Below the pieces are notes generated by a model. That model had not been told where the DNA came from. It did not search any database and saw nothing but the letters and a program-made list of their open reading frames with translations. DNA of 64,000 nt from Sphingomicrobium sediminis (GTDB lineage Bacteria; Pseudomonadota; Alphaproteobacteria; Sphingomonadales; Sphingomonadaceae), in contig NZ_JAMSHT010000001.1 of NCBI RefSeq assembly GCF_023805295.1, positions 1,302,001-1,366,000 of the forward strand, read 5' to 3'. Shown here piece after piece: positions 12,565 to 21,002 of the stretch; position 1 is the first letter of the stretch; every line of letters starts with the position of its first letter. A program made the translations under genes and the position numbers.

Positions 12565-12596
12565 AAAGGCCGTTCGGTTGAGCGGCCTTTTTCTTT
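12565..12596 (+). terminator. Rho-independent terminator after the RcnB-like gene
   Basis: Perfect 8-base arms AAAGGCCG and CGGCCTTT enclose a 10-base loop and are followed by TTCTTT. Confidence 0.85.
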
Positions 12597-12673
12597 GACA
12601 GGGCGGGTCCGATTCAGCATCTTCGCCGCCATTCACATTCAAACACGTTTTCAAGGGGTTGGGGGATCTCACC

Positions 12674-13450
12674 ATGGATAAGGTACTTGCGGTCGGCACG
12701 ATCATCTTCGCAGCGGCCATCATTGGCAGCATTGCGGCCTGGCTAATGGGCCAGGGCAGCGGCGACCCGATGGCGATGCGTCGCAAGAAGCTGCACGGGC
12801 TGGCCACCTACCTGATGGTCGGCATCGTCGCGGCGGGCAGCGTGCCCTTGCTGCTGAGCCTGGTGCGCTCCGATCTCGTTTCCGGAATCTTCAACGCCGA
12901 ATGGAGCGCGATCTACGAGAATCTCGTCATCCTTTTCGGCCTCGGCCTCGTCGCCGCCTACCTGTCGCGCTTCTTCATCGAGAGCTCGTCGCGCCGGGTG
13001 GTCGAGGAAATGAGCCGCATGGAGATGGAGCTGAAGGACGCGCAGGCGAAGAACCGCGCGCTGGCCGAATATGTCGATGACCGCGCCGCCGCCCCGCGCA
13101 AGGACGCCAAGGGTGCCGCCGCCAAGAAGACCGCCGAAAAGGCCCGCGCCGCCGCCAATGACCTGTCCGAGCACCAGCAGCTCTTCATCAAGAGCCTGTC
13201 GAGCGACGACCAGAAGATGCTCAAGGCCGTGACCGAGCGCGACTATCGCACCGCTGCGGGCGTTGCCGCCGATCTCGAGCTGCCGCGCTTCAAGGTCGAG
13301 GAAAAGCTGGACGACATGGCCGAAGCCGGCCTCGTCAAGTCGAGCGAAAGCCCGGTCACGCACGGCACGCGCTACGCGATCAGCCCCATCGGCTGGGCCG
13401 CGCTGGCCGGCGAGCACAAGGCCGAAGCCTCGACCGGCAGCCTCGTTTAA
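12674..13450 (+). CDS. Three-helix membrane protein with C-terminal winged helix (YLATT-like)
   Basis: A 258-residue protein, not a standard annotated enzyme. Three hydrophobic helices lie at about 4-25, 40-63 and 82-101. A helical, coiled-coil-like segment rich in Glu, Lys and Ala follows (about 105-165). The C-terminus (about 175-245) looks like a MarR-type winged helix: DDQKMLKAVTERDYRTAAGV, a recognition-helix region around LPRFKVEEKLDDMAEAGLV, and a wing ending GTRYAISPIGWAAL. The membrane part resembles the 'YEATS-like-associating three TM' domain of bacterial conflict and sensing proteins, which I infer from pattern only. The ATG at 12674 is chosen over a TTG at 12659. Its TAA shares TTAA with the convergent zapE stop. 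Confidence 0.7.
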   Translation: MDKVLAVGTIIFAAAIIGSIAAWLMGQGSGDPMAMRRKKLHGLATYLMVGIVAAGSVPLLLSLVRSDLVSGIFNAEWSAIYENLVILFGLGLVAAYLSRFFIESSSRRVVEEMSRMEMELKDAQAKNRALAEYVDDRAAAPRKDAKGAAAKKTAEKARAAANDLSEHQQLFIKSLSSDDQKMLKAVTERDYRTAAGVAADLELPRFKVEEKLDDMAEAGLVKSSESPVTHGTRYAISPIGWAALAGEHKAEASTGSLV

Positions 13451-14580
13451 AGGGTCTCGCGCCCTTCGGGGCGATGGCCTGCCTCGAGATAATCCTCGCT
13501 TAGCATCTCCTCGATACGGCTGACGGTACGTTCGAATTCGAAGCTGCCGTCGCCCGAGGGGTAGAGATCGGCGGGCGCTGCATCGGCGCCGACGATGATG
13601 CGCACGCCATGTTCGTAGAGCGCGTCGATCAGGCTGACGAAGCGGGCGGCTTCGTTGCGATCCTCCTTCGTCATCTTGGGCACGCCGACGATGAAGAGCG
13701 TGTGGAAGGTTTTGGCGATGGCGAGATAGTCGGCGGACCCGCGCGGTTCGCCGCATAGCCGCTTGAAGCTCGACACGCCGACGCCCCCCAGCGCCTTGGG
13801 CATCACGAAATCGCGCCCGCCGCCCAGGTCGATGCGTTGCGATGGCACCATATGCGCCTCGTCGGCATCATGGCCGGTGAGCGCATAAAAAGCCGTGCGC
13901 AACTTTGCGGTGGTGTCGTCGCCCAGCGGGCTGAGCCACAGGTCCAGCCCCTTCATCCGGCCGACGCGATAGTCGCGCGGGCCGTTGAGGGGCACGACCT
14001 TCATCTGCGCTTCGATGAGGCGGATGAAGGGCATGAACAGGTCGCGGTTGAGGCCGTCCTTGTAAAGGTCGATGGGCGGGCGGTTGGATGTCGTGACGAT
14101 ACCGACACCCGCCTCGACCAAGGCGGTGAACAGCCGGCTCATGATCATGGCATCGGCGCTGTTGGTGACCATCATCTCGTCGAAAGCAAGGAAGCGCGCT
14201 TCGCTGGCAATGTCCTCGGCGACCTTTGGCAGCGCGTCCTTGTCGACTTCCTCGCGCTTTTTCTTCAGCCGCGCATGCACGTCGAGCATGAAGGGCGCGA
14301 AATGGGCCCGGCGTTTGCGGGCGATGGGGATGGCCTCGTAGGCAAGGTCCATGAGCATCGACTTGCCGCGCCCCACCCCGCCCCACATGTAGACGCCGCA
14401 AGGCGCAGGCGTTTCCCGGCCGAACAGGCGCGAAAGAAAGCCGGTGCGGGTCTTGCCGAGATCGGCGGCAAAGCGGTCCAACGCCTCGACGGCAGCAAGC
14501 TGGTCGGGATCGGCCTCGATCTCGCCGGCAGCAATCTTCGCGTCATAGGCGGCGCGGACCGGGCCCTTATCGCTCGTCAT
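13447..14580 (-). CDS. zapE: Cell division protein ZapE / AFG1-like ATPase
   Basis: An AFG1-family P-loop ATPase; the E. coli homologue ZapE acts at the Z-ring under stress, and mitochondrial AFG1 is linked to respiratory complexes. It has 377 residues. Walker A GGVGRGKS is at about 67-74, Walker B is in RFLAFDEMMV, and the sensor region TTSNRPPIDLYKDGLNR and the late segment VGVPKMTKEDRNEAARFVSL are family hallmarks. The ATG at 14580 lies inside the end of the thioesterase gene (14-base overlap). Position between sdhB and mdh is common in alphaproteobacteria. Confidence 0.92.
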   Translation of the reverse strand: MTSDKGPVRAAYDAKIAAGEIEADPDQLAAVEALDRFAADLGKTRTGFLSRLFGRETPAPCGVYMWGGVGRGKSMLMDLAYEAIPIARKRRAHFAPFMLDVHARLKKKREEVDKDALPKVAEDIASEARFLAFDEMMVTNSADAMIMSRLFTALVEAGVGIVTTSNRPPIDLYKDGLNRDLFMPFIRLIEAQMKVVPLNGPRDYRVGRMKGLDLWLSPLGDDTTAKLRTAFYALTGHDADEAHMVPSQRIDLGGGRDFVMPKALGGVGVSSFKRLCGEPRGSADYLAIAKTFHTLFIVGVPKMTKEDRNEAARFVSLIDALYEHGVRIIVGADAAPADLYPSGDGSFEFERTVSRIEEMLSEDYLEAGHRPEGRETL

Positions 14581-15058
14581 CGGCTTTCTTGCGCGGATCG
14601 CGGACGCGCTTGGCCATACCGCTGAAACTGTAGCAGGGCCGCCCGTCCTGCTCGACATGACCCTGCATGAAGGCGATGCCGCCGGGCGTCTGGCGCAGCA
14701 GCTTCACATGCGCGTCCAGTGGCTTTCCGGCGCGGGCGCGGTCCATGAAGCGGGTCTGGCAGTCCAATGTGACATAGTGAGCGCGCTGCATGCCCGCAGC
14801 GAACCCGCCCGCAAACATCGCCATGTCGATGAAAGTCATGATGCAGCCGCCATGCACCGAGCCGCCCGGATTGAGGTGGCGTTCCTCGGGGAACATGCGG
14901 ACGATGCCGGTCCCCTCTTCATCGCCCTTCTTGAAGAGCATGAGGCCGATCTGGGCGGCGAAGCTGTCGGGGTTTTTCCACCCACCCCACCAATACCAGC
15001 CTGGATGGTCGGGATGTTCGCTGACGCCGCGACTATCTTCGGTTTCCGGTGTCGTCAT
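14567..15058 (-). CDS. PaaI-family hotdog thioesterase
   Basis: A 163-residue hotdog-fold acyl-CoA thioesterase. The signature NPGGSVHGGCIMTFIDMAMF has the HGG turn followed by the central helix with a conserved acidic residue. LDCQTRFMDRARAGKPLDA is the following strand pair. The natural thioester is unknown. It is the middle gene of sdhB-thioesterase-zapE: 34 bases after sdhB and overlapping zapE by 14 bases. Confidence 0.88.
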   Translation of the reverse strand: MTTPETEDSRGVSEHPDHPGWYWWGGWKNPDSFAAQIGLMLFKKGDEEGTGIVRMFPEERHLNPGGSVHGGCIMTFIDMAMFAGGFAAGMQRAHYVTLDCQTRFMDRARAGKPLDAHVKLLRQTPGGIAFMQGHVEQDGRPCYSFSGMAKRVRDPRKKADDER

Positions 15059-15092
15059 GGCCTAAGCGGCTAGGCCGTTCGGCCCGTCACCG

Positions 15093-15872
15093 TCAAGCGC
15101 TGCGCTCGGCGATCATCTTCTTGGTTTCGGCGATCGCCTTGGCGGGGTTGAGACCCTTGGGGCAGGCATTCGCGCAGTTCATGATCGTGTGGCAACGATA
15201 GAGGCGATAGGGATCCTCGAGCTGGTCCAAGCGCTCGCCGGTCGCTTCGTCGCGGCTGTCGGCCAGCCAGCGATAGGCCTGCAGCAGGATCGCCGGACCG
15301 AGGAAGCGGTCCGAATTCCACCAATAGCTGGGGCAGCTGGTCGAGCAGCAAGCGCACAGGATGCACTCGTAAAGACCGTCCAGCTTGGCGCGGTCTTCCG
15401 GGGCCTGCTTGCGCTCGGCGCCCGACGGCTCGGGGCTTTCGCTCTTCAGCCAAGGCTGGATCGAGGCATATTGCGCGTAGAAATGGGTGAAGTCGCCGAC
15501 CAAATCCTTGACCACTTCCATGTGCGGCAGCGGGTGGATGGTGAGCGTGCCCGAATAATCCTCGATCGCGCTGGTACAGGCGAGGCCGTTCTTGCCGTCC
15601 ATGTTCATGGCGCACGAGCCGCAAATGCCTTCGCGGCAGGAGCGGCGGAAGGTCAACGTCGGGTCGATCTCATTCTTGATCTTGATGATCGCGTCGAGGA
15701 CCATCGGCCCGCATTTGTCGAGGTCGATGACATAATGATCGTAGCGCGGATTTTCCCCGCTCTCGGGGTCGTAGCGATAGATTTTCACCGTCTTGAGATT
15801 GGTACCATCCTGCGGGGCATGCTTCTTGCCCTTTTTGACACGGCTATTCTTGGGAAGACGGAATTCGGCCAC
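15093..15872 (-). CDS. sdhB: Succinate dehydrogenase iron-sulfur subunit
   Basis: This complex II subunit passes electrons from the flavoprotein through three iron-sulfur clusters to ubiquinone. It has 259 residues. The 2Fe-2S cysteines are C79, C84, C87 and C99 ([11 protein letters not shown]...C). The 4Fe-4S and 3Fe-4S motifs are [12 protein letters not shown] and [14 protein letters not shown]. It starts with GTG and has AAGGAC upstream. No sdhA, sdhC or sdhD precedes it; a 77-base gap and bcp do instead, so sdhB is physically separated from the other subunits. Confidence 0.96.
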   Translation of the reverse strand: MAEFRLPKNSRVKKGKKHAPQDGTNLKTVKIYRYDPESGENPRYDHYVIDLDKCGPMVLDAIIKIKNEIDPTLTFRRSCREGICGSCAMNMDGKNGLACTSAIEDYSGTLTIHPLPHMEVVKDLVGDFTHFYAQYASIQPWLKSESPEPSGAERKQAPEDRAKLDGLYECILCACCSTSCPSYWWNSDRFLGPAILLQAYRWLADSRDEATGERLDQLEDPYRLYRCHTIMNCANACPKGLNPAKAIAETKKMIAERSA

Positions 15873-15949
15873 GGGATAGTCCTTACGCTCTCAAAGTGTT
15901 GGGCACCCTATGGCAAAAGCCTAGCGCCCCTACAAGACAGTCGAAGGCC

Positions 15950-16408
15950 CTAAAGCCCCTTCACTGCCTCCAGCACGTCTTCGACATGGCCTTTGACCCG
16001 GACCTTGGGCCAGACCTTCTTCACTTCGCCATCCTTGCCGATGATGAAGGTGGCGCGGTGCATGCCCATGAACTTGCGGCCATACATCTGCTTTTCGCCC
16101 CAGGTGCCGAAGGCGTCCGAAACGCTGCCATCCTCGTCGGCCACCAGGGGCACGGTGAGGTCGTGTTTCTGCGTAAAGCGGTCATGGCTCGCCATCGGAT
16201 CGCGCGACACGCCGATGACCTGCGCGCCAGCTTCCTTGAAGGCATCGAGATGCTCGGAAAAGCCGATCGCCTGCTTGGTGCAGCCGGGCGTATTATCCTT
16301 GGGATAGAAATAGAGCACCGTCGTGCAGGTGGGGCTGGCCAGGTCGACCATCTCGCCCGTGCCCGTCTTCACCGTGATCGACGGCACCTTGTCTCCAGCT
16401 TCAAGCAT
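15950..16408 (-). CDS. bcp: Thiol peroxidase of the Bcp/PrxQ family
   Basis: A peroxiredoxin reducing hydrogen peroxide and organic peroxides in the cytoplasm. It has 152 residues. The peroxidatic cysteine is C43 in KDNTPGCTKQAIGF. The position five residues later, where two-cysteine Bcp proteins have the resolving cysteine, is isoleucine (I48). GVSRDPMASHDRF and the C-terminal VKVRVKGHVEDVLEAV are typical. The frame is open far upstream, but the ATG at 16408 fits the family start and has GGAAGGGAG before it. It overlaps the end of glnE by 8 bases. Confidence 0.93.
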   Translation of the reverse strand: MLEAGDKVPSITVKTGTGEMVDLASPTCTTVLYFYPKDNTPGCTKQAIGFSEHLDAFKEAGAQVIGVSRDPMASHDRFTQKHDLTVPLVADEDGSVSDAFGTWGEKQMYGRKFMGMHRATFIIGKDGEVKKVWPKVRVKGHVEDVLEAVKGL

Positions 16409-19079
16409 CACGCACTCCCTTCCAAAATTCGCGTATCCTTTGCCGTGCGGCATCGACCGCGTCCAGCAAAGAGGGCCAATCGTCCGCCCCCAGCCGCTTG
16501 GCCACCAATTCGCGCGCTGCACGCGCCGGGCTGGCGCTATCGGGGGCGACCAGCCGCTGCAACACCAGCATCCTGGTCAGCAACGCATGATCCTGGCCAA
16601 GCGATGCAGGCGCATGTCCTGCCTCGATCAGCGCCTCGACAGCATCGCCCAAATCGGGGCACAACCCGTCGCGCGTCACCAATTGCGTCACGTGAACGGC
16701 AAATTCCATGTCGACCAACCCGCCCTCGCCCAGCTTGAGGTCGAGCGGACCGGCGGAGGGTTTGTGCAGCGCCATGTCGGCGCGCATCGTCGCTGCGTCG
16801 GCGCGCACCTGCGCGGGATCGCGGTCGAGGCCGTAAATGCCCGCCAGCACATCGGCGATACGATCCATGGCCGCCTCGCTGCCGAACAGGGGCCGGGCGC
16901 GGCACAGCGCCATATGCTCCCACGTCCATGCCTCGCCGCGCTGATAGGCATCGAACCCGCCGATCGACACGGCGAGCGGGCCGTTGGCGCCTTGCGGCCG
17001 CAGCCGGGTATCCACCTCGTAGAGCGGCCCGACGGCGGTCGGCACGCTGAGCGCGGAGGAAATGCGGCTGGCGAGGCGGTTGTAATAGTCGGTGGGGCCG
17101 AGCGGCTTGGGACCGTCCGATTGCGCGCTCACCGGCTCGTCGAACAGGAAGATGAGGTCGAGGTCGCTGGCATGGGTCAGCGCCTCGCCGCCCAGTCGGC
17201 CCAGTCCGAGAATGGCGAGCCCCTCGCCATCGTGCCGACCATGCGCGAGCTCGAACTCGGCGATCGTGCGGGCGGCCAGCGCGCGGATCGCACCTTCTGC
17301 AACATGCGCATAGCCGCGTGCGACATCGAGCGGGTCGGCGCTGTCGTCGATAAGCTGCACGCCCAACGCGAAACGCTTTTCGTTGATAAGCGCACGCGCA
17401 CGGTCGAGCGCGACGTCATAATCGAGCCCCTCCATCGCCGCCTCGATCCGCGCCGCAAAGGCGGCGGCGGAAACGACCGGGTCGAAGGCCGACTTGTCGA
17501 GCAATCCGTCGATCAGCCCGGGGCGCCGGGCCAATTGCTGCGCCAGCGCCGGCGATTGCGACAAGAGAGTTGCCAGCAAGCGCGCCAGCCGCGGTTCGGC
17601 CTCGAGCAGGCGGAAGAAGTTGATGCCGCTCGGCACGCGCTCGACGATATCGGCGAAGCGGTTGAAGGCATGGGCGGGATCGGGCGCCTCGCCGATCGCC
17701 TGCATCATGCCGGGGAGCATCGCCTCGAACGCTTCGCGCGCAGCTTCGGACCGCAAGGAGCGCGCACGCCCGGTCCGCCAATTGGCGATGAGCCGCGCGG
17801 CCGACGCGCCATCCTTGAGACCCATTCGCCCAAGCGACGCTTCGAGCGCCTCGGGATCGGCGGGCAGCCGGTTGCGATCTTCGGCAACCAGCTTGTCGAA
17901 CCGCTGCCCCACTGCCTCGACATGGTCGGCGAGGTCGGCGAGCCAAGCATCGCCATCGCTTGCGCCAGCGAGCTGCGCCGCCCCGTCGAGCGCGTCGCCA
18001 TCGCGCGGCAATTCATGGGTCTGTCGGTCGCCGACCATCTGCAGGCGATGTTCCGCCGTACGCAACGCTCGATAGGCGTCCGAGAGGATCGTCGCATCCT
18101 GCTCCTCCAGATGCCCCGCCTCGCATAGCGCCTTGATGGCATCGAGCGTGGCGGGTGCGCGTAGCGCTTCGTCCCGGCCGCCATGGATCATCTGCAGCGA
18201 CTGGGCGAAGAATTCGATTTCGCGAATGCCACCGCGCCCGCGCTTGAGATCGAAACCCGGGCCGAAGCGCTGGCCGGAGGCATAATGGTCGCGCACCTGC
18301 GCCGCGATCCCGCGAATTTCGTCGAGCACGCCGAAATCGATGGCGCGGCGCCAGACGAAGGGCTGGATGGCCTCGAGGAAGGTCGCGCCGAGCATGCGGT
18401 CGCCGCCGGCCACGCGCGAACGGATGAAGGCCGCGCGCTCCCAGCCCAAGGCCGCGCTCTCATAATGCGAGATGGCCGCGCCGACGGGGATTGCGATGGG
18501 TGTGACCTCGGAGGCCGGGCGCAGGCGCAGGTCGACCCGCGCCACATAGCCTTCGGGCCGGCGCTCCTGCATCAGCGAGACGAACTCGCGGGCGATGCGA
18601 ACCGCGCTCTCGCCGGGGTCTCCGCCCTCGCGCACCGGCACGCGGGCAGGGTCTGTCAGGAGGATGAGGTCGACATCGCTCGAATAGTTGAGCTCTCGGC
18701 TGCCGAGTTTGCCGAGAGCGAGGACGGTAATGCCTTCCAAGGGCGCGTCCGGCACGCGCTTGCGGATCGCCGCGGCCAGCGCGCGATCGATGGCATCGTC
18801 GGCGAATTCGGACAGCGCCGCAGTGACCTGTTCCAAACCCCACTCGTCCGACAGGTCGGCCAGCGCGACTGCCAAAGCCAGCGCGTCGCGACGCAAGCGC
18901 AGGCCCCGCCCGACATCCTCGTCGCCAATTTCCAGCGCAGCCGCAACGGCGGCATCGCTGCCTTCCTCAGCGAAGATCTCGACAATCGCCGGATTGCGCA
19001 TCGATGCGCCTTTCAGGAAGGGCGAATGGGCCGCAACCCGGTCCAGTGCACTTCGTCGATTGGCGGCGAATTCATCCAT
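16401..19079 (-). CDS. glnE: Bifunctional glutamine synthetase adenylyltransferase/adenylyl-removing enzyme
   Basis: GlnE adds AMP to, and removes it from, glutamine synthetase in response to PII and glutamine. It has 892 residues, close to the family norm. Two nucleotidyltransferase domains are visible: the N-terminal one with LGKLGSRELNYSSDVDL (about 128-144) and the C-terminal one with LGRLGGEALTHASDLDL. Between them are the GKGRGGIREIEF-like segments (here KRGRGGIREIEFFAQ). A GTG-free ATG at 19079 with GGGGGT seven bases upstream is preferred to one six codons earlier. bcp is coupled downstream. The start is divergent from a small NepR-like gene. Confidence 0.94.
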   Translation of the reverse strand: MDEFAANRRSALDRVAAHSPFLKGASMRNPAIVEIFAEEGSDAAVAAALEIGDEDVGRGLRLRRDALALAVALADLSDEWGLEQVTAALSEFADDAIDRALAAAIRKRVPDAPLEGITVLALGKLGSRELNYSSDVDLILLTDPARVPVREGGDPGESAVRIAREFVSLMQERRPEGYVARVDLRLRPASEVTPIAIPVGAAISHYESAALGWERAAFIRSRVAGGDRMLGATFLEAIQPFVWRRAIDFGVLDEIRGIAAQVRDHYASGQRFGPGFDLKRGRGGIREIEFFAQSLQMIHGGRDEALRAPATLDAIKALCEAGHLEEQDATILSDAYRALRTAEHRLQMVGDRQTHELPRDGDALDGAAQLAGASDGDAWLADLADHVEAVGQRFDKLVAEDRNRLPADPEALEASLGRMGLKDGASAARLIANWRTGRARSLRSEAAREAFEAMLPGMMQAIGEAPDPAHAFNRFADIVERVPSGINFFRLLEAEPRLARLLATLLSQSPALAQQLARRPGLIDGLLDKSAFDPVVSAAAFAARIEAAMEGLDYDVALDRARALINEKRFALGVQLIDDSADPLDVARGYAHVAEGAIRALAARTIAEFELAHGRHDGEGLAILGLGRLGGEALTHASDLDLIFLFDEPVSAQSDGPKPLGPTDYYNRLASRISSALSVPTAVGPLYEVDTRLRPQGANGPLAVSIGGFDAYQRGEAWTWEHMALCRARPLFGSEAAMDRIADVLAGIYGLDRDPAQVRADAATMRADMALHKPSAGPLDLKLGEGGLVDMEFAVHVTQLVTRDGLCPDLGDAVEALIEAGHAPASLGQDHALLTRMLVLQRLVAPDSASPARAARELVAKRLGADDWPSLLDAVDAARQRIREFWKGVRDA

Positions 19080-19120
19080 GCGACCCCCATGCACCATTCG
19101 TCGCTTTTCCGAAACAATCC

Positions 19121-19146
19121 GGAACCCGCGGCGGGTTTTTGCCGTT
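19121..19146 (+). promoter_or_regulatory. EcfG (general stress) promoter, consensus match
   Basis: GGAAC at 19121-19125 and CGTT at 19143-19146 with a 17-base spacer match the alphaproteobacterial EcfG consensus GGAAC-N16/17-CGTT exactly. Transcription would start near 19153 and read the small NepR-like gene. A match of this stringency is expected about once by chance in 64 kb, but its place in the stress locus makes it convincing. Confidence 0.78.
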
Positions 19147-19211
19147 TGTCAAGCGAGATGAACAGCCATGCCCGCCTGAAGCCCGCACCCTGCAGGGACG
19201 AGAAACGCAAT

Positions 19212-19346
19212 ATGTCGACCATGTTCGACGATTGCGACCGTCGCCGCTTGGCCGGTTCGCTGCGGCTGATCTACGACAACCCAAATTATGGGGTGCCCGA
19301 GGACATGCAGGCATTGCTCGAGGAATTGGACAAGGTCGCACTCTAG
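19212..19346 (+). CDS. Second NepR-like anti-sigma factor
   Basis: A very short gene (44 residues from ATG 19212; 62 residues from the in-frame ATG at 19158). RRRLAGSLRLIYDNPNYG followed by VPEDMQALLEELDKV has the two-helix NepR pattern, a first helix with LRxxYD and a second with VPxxxxxLLxxLD, also seen in the longer NepR at 21344. The start at 19212 is preferred because the predicted transcript begins near 19153, leaving almost no leader for 19158, and AGGGACGAG lies upstream of 19212. It sits behind a consensus EcfG promoter and converges on ecfG, whose stop is 25 bases away. Inferred role: extra feedback on EcfG or PhyR. Some NepR paralogues have diverged functions. Confidence 0.68.
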   Translation: MSTMFDDCDRRRLAGSLRLIYDNPNYGVPEDMQALLEELDKVAL

Positions 19347-19371
19347 CGGCGCGTACCAAGGTCATGGGCGA

Positions 19372-20037
19372 TCAATTGTCGCCCGACAGCTCATCCACCT
19401 GGTTCATGATATTCTGAAGCGCCGTATGCTCGGGATCGCTATCCTGGCTTTTGCGCGGCGGTAGCTCCTCGCTGTTGAGGAGATTCTCGAGCGCCACGCG
19501 GCCGCGTGCGACACGGCTCTTGATCGTACCCACGGCGCAGCCGCAAATCTGCGCGGCTTCCTCATAGGCAAAGCCACCCGCCCCGACGAGGATCAGTGCC
19601 TCGCGCTGCGGCTGCGGCAATTGCAACAAGGCGCGCTGCATGTCGCCAAGGTCGATATGCTTGTCCTGGTCCGCGGGCGCGGCGAGGATCTTGGCCGCCG
19701 TCACATCGTCCCACTCGCCCTTGAAGCGCGCGCGGCGCATCTGGCTGAGGAACAGGTTGCGAAGGATGATGAAGGTCCAGGCCCGCATGTTGGTGCCCGC
19801 CTGGAAGCGCTTGCGCGCCGCCCAGGCCTTTAGCAGCGTCTCCTGGACGAGATCGTCCGCGGTGTCGCGATTGCCCGAGAGCGAACGGCCGAACGCACGC
19901 AGGTGCGGAATGACCTGCGCCAGCTGCTCCTTGAACTCGTCGTCCGGCAGCGGAATCGGATCGGGCTTCTTGTCGCCCTCGTCCTTTGCCTTGTTCGACT
20001 TGGCCAATTGCTTCCCCCGGGGGCCTTTGAACCCCAA
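19372..20037 (-). CDS. ecfG: General stress sigma factor EcfG
   Basis: The ECF15-type sigma factor that directs the general stress regulon and is held by NepR. It has 221 residues from a TTG at 20037. There is no in-frame ATG before the sigma2 domain; a TTG ten codons in (20007), close behind GGGGGAAG, is another candidate. Sigma2 shows LRAFGRSLSGNRDTADDLVQ and the downstream WTFIILRN; sigma4 shows QREALILVGAGGFAYEEAAQ and ICGCAVGTIKSRVARGR. A charged C-terminal tail follows. An EcfG-like promoter lies upstream. ecfG, phyR and nepR are neighbours, as in other sphingomonads. Confidence 0.92.
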   Translation of the reverse strand: MGFKGPRGKQLAKSNKAKDEGDKKPDPIPLPDDEFKEQLAQVIPHLRAFGRSLSGNRDTADDLVQETLLKAWAARKRFQAGTNMRAWTFIILRNLFLSQMRRARFKGEWDDVTAAKILAAPADQDKHIDLGDMQRALLQLPQPQREALILVGAGGFAYEEAAQICGCAVGTIKSRVARGRVALENLLNSEELPPRKSQDSDPEHTALQNIMNQVDELSGDN

Positions 20038-20119
20038 CTAAAACGACTCGGTACGCTCCCGCGCCATCATCATTGTCGATCAAGATGACAGGATGAAGGT
20101 AGGCATCGGGAATGAACGA

Positions 20120-20144
20120 AACAAGTCGCAAGCGACGAAGTTCC
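20120..20144 (-). promoter_or_regulatory. Candidate EcfG-type autoregulatory promoter of ecfG
   Basis: On the minus strand GGAAC (20144-20140) is followed after 16 bases by TGTT (20123-20120), one base from the CGTT consensus. Transcription would start about 75 bases before the ecfG TTG, in line with the positive autoregulation known for ecfG genes. Confidence 0.55.
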
Positions 20145-20201
20145 ATCCATTACCGATATGTAACAAGCCTTGAAAATACAGTCTTTTGTCGGCTCCCCGA
20201 C

Positions 20202-21002
20202 TTAAGCGGGCACCGTCGCGGCATCGAAGAACAATGCCTGGCTGATCGCCGCCTTCACCGTCGAGCGCTGGAACGGCTTGGTGATGAGGAAGGTCGGCTC
20301 GGGCCGTTCGCCGGTCAGCAGGCGTTCCGGGAAGGCGGTGATGAAGATCACCGGCACGCGGAATTCGCCGAGGATATCCTTTACCGCATCGATGCCCGAA
20401 CTGTCGTCGGCCAGCTGGATGTCGGCAAGGACGAGGGTCGGACGGTCGGCCTTGGCCTGCGCAACGGCCTCGTCGCGGGTCACCGCCACGCCGGTCACGT
20501 TATGGCCGAGGTCGCGCACGATCGTCTCGATATCCATCGCGATGATCGGCTCATCCTCGATGATGAGGACTTCGGCGCGGGTCTGCTTCTCGATCTCTGC
20601 CAGCGCTTCGCTGACGAGGTTTTCGACATCTTCGGGGCTGCTGTCGATCAGATAGGCGGTATCCTCGTTGGAAAATCCCTCGAGGCTGGTCAGCAGCAGG
20701 GCCTGGCGCGACAGCGGCGTGATCTGCGCGAGGCGCGCCTGCGCAATATGCTCGGGGCCATCGCCGGCAACCGCGCCGGGATCGCTGTCATCGTCGATAT
20801 GTGCGGTCGACCAGATGGCGTGGAAGATCCGGTAGAGACCAAGGCGCGGGTCGCGGTCGCGCGGGAATTCGTCGGGTTCGGCAACGATGGTTTCCAGCGT
20901 CGTGCGCACGAAATTGTCGCCATGGACCTGGCTGCCGGTCAGCGCGCGCGCATAGCGGCGCAAGAAAGGCAGATGAGGGGCGAGTTCCTGACCGAGAGAC
21001 AT
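20202..21002 (-). CDS. phyR: Response regulator PhyR with sigma-like domain
   Basis: The anti-anti-sigma switch of the general stress response: when phosphorylated, its sigma-like domain binds NepR and frees EcfG. It has 266 residues from ATG 21002 (GGAG upstream). The N-terminal half is a sigma-like domain (about 1-140) with LPFLRRYARALTGSQ and PLSRQALLLTSLEGF. The C-terminal receiver (about 144-262) has the acidic pair in IIEDEP, the phosphoacceptor D194 in VLADIQLADDSSG, TAFPE and the conserved lysine in ITKPF. The stop is followed by 164 bases that hold the ecfG promoter. Confidence 0.95.
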   Translation of the reverse strand: MSLGQELAPHLPFLRRYARALTGSQVHGDNFVRTTLETIVAEPDEFPRDRDPRLGLYRIFHAIWSTAHIDDDSDPGAVAGDGPEHIAQARLAQITPLSRQALLLTSLEGFSNEDTAYLIDSSPEDVENLVSEALAEIEKQTRAEVLIIEDEPIIAMDIETIVRDLGHNVTGVAVTRDEAVAQAKADRPTLVLADIQLADDSSGIDAVKDILGEFRVPVIFITAFPERLLTGERPEPTFLITKPFQRSTVKAAISQALFFDAATVPA

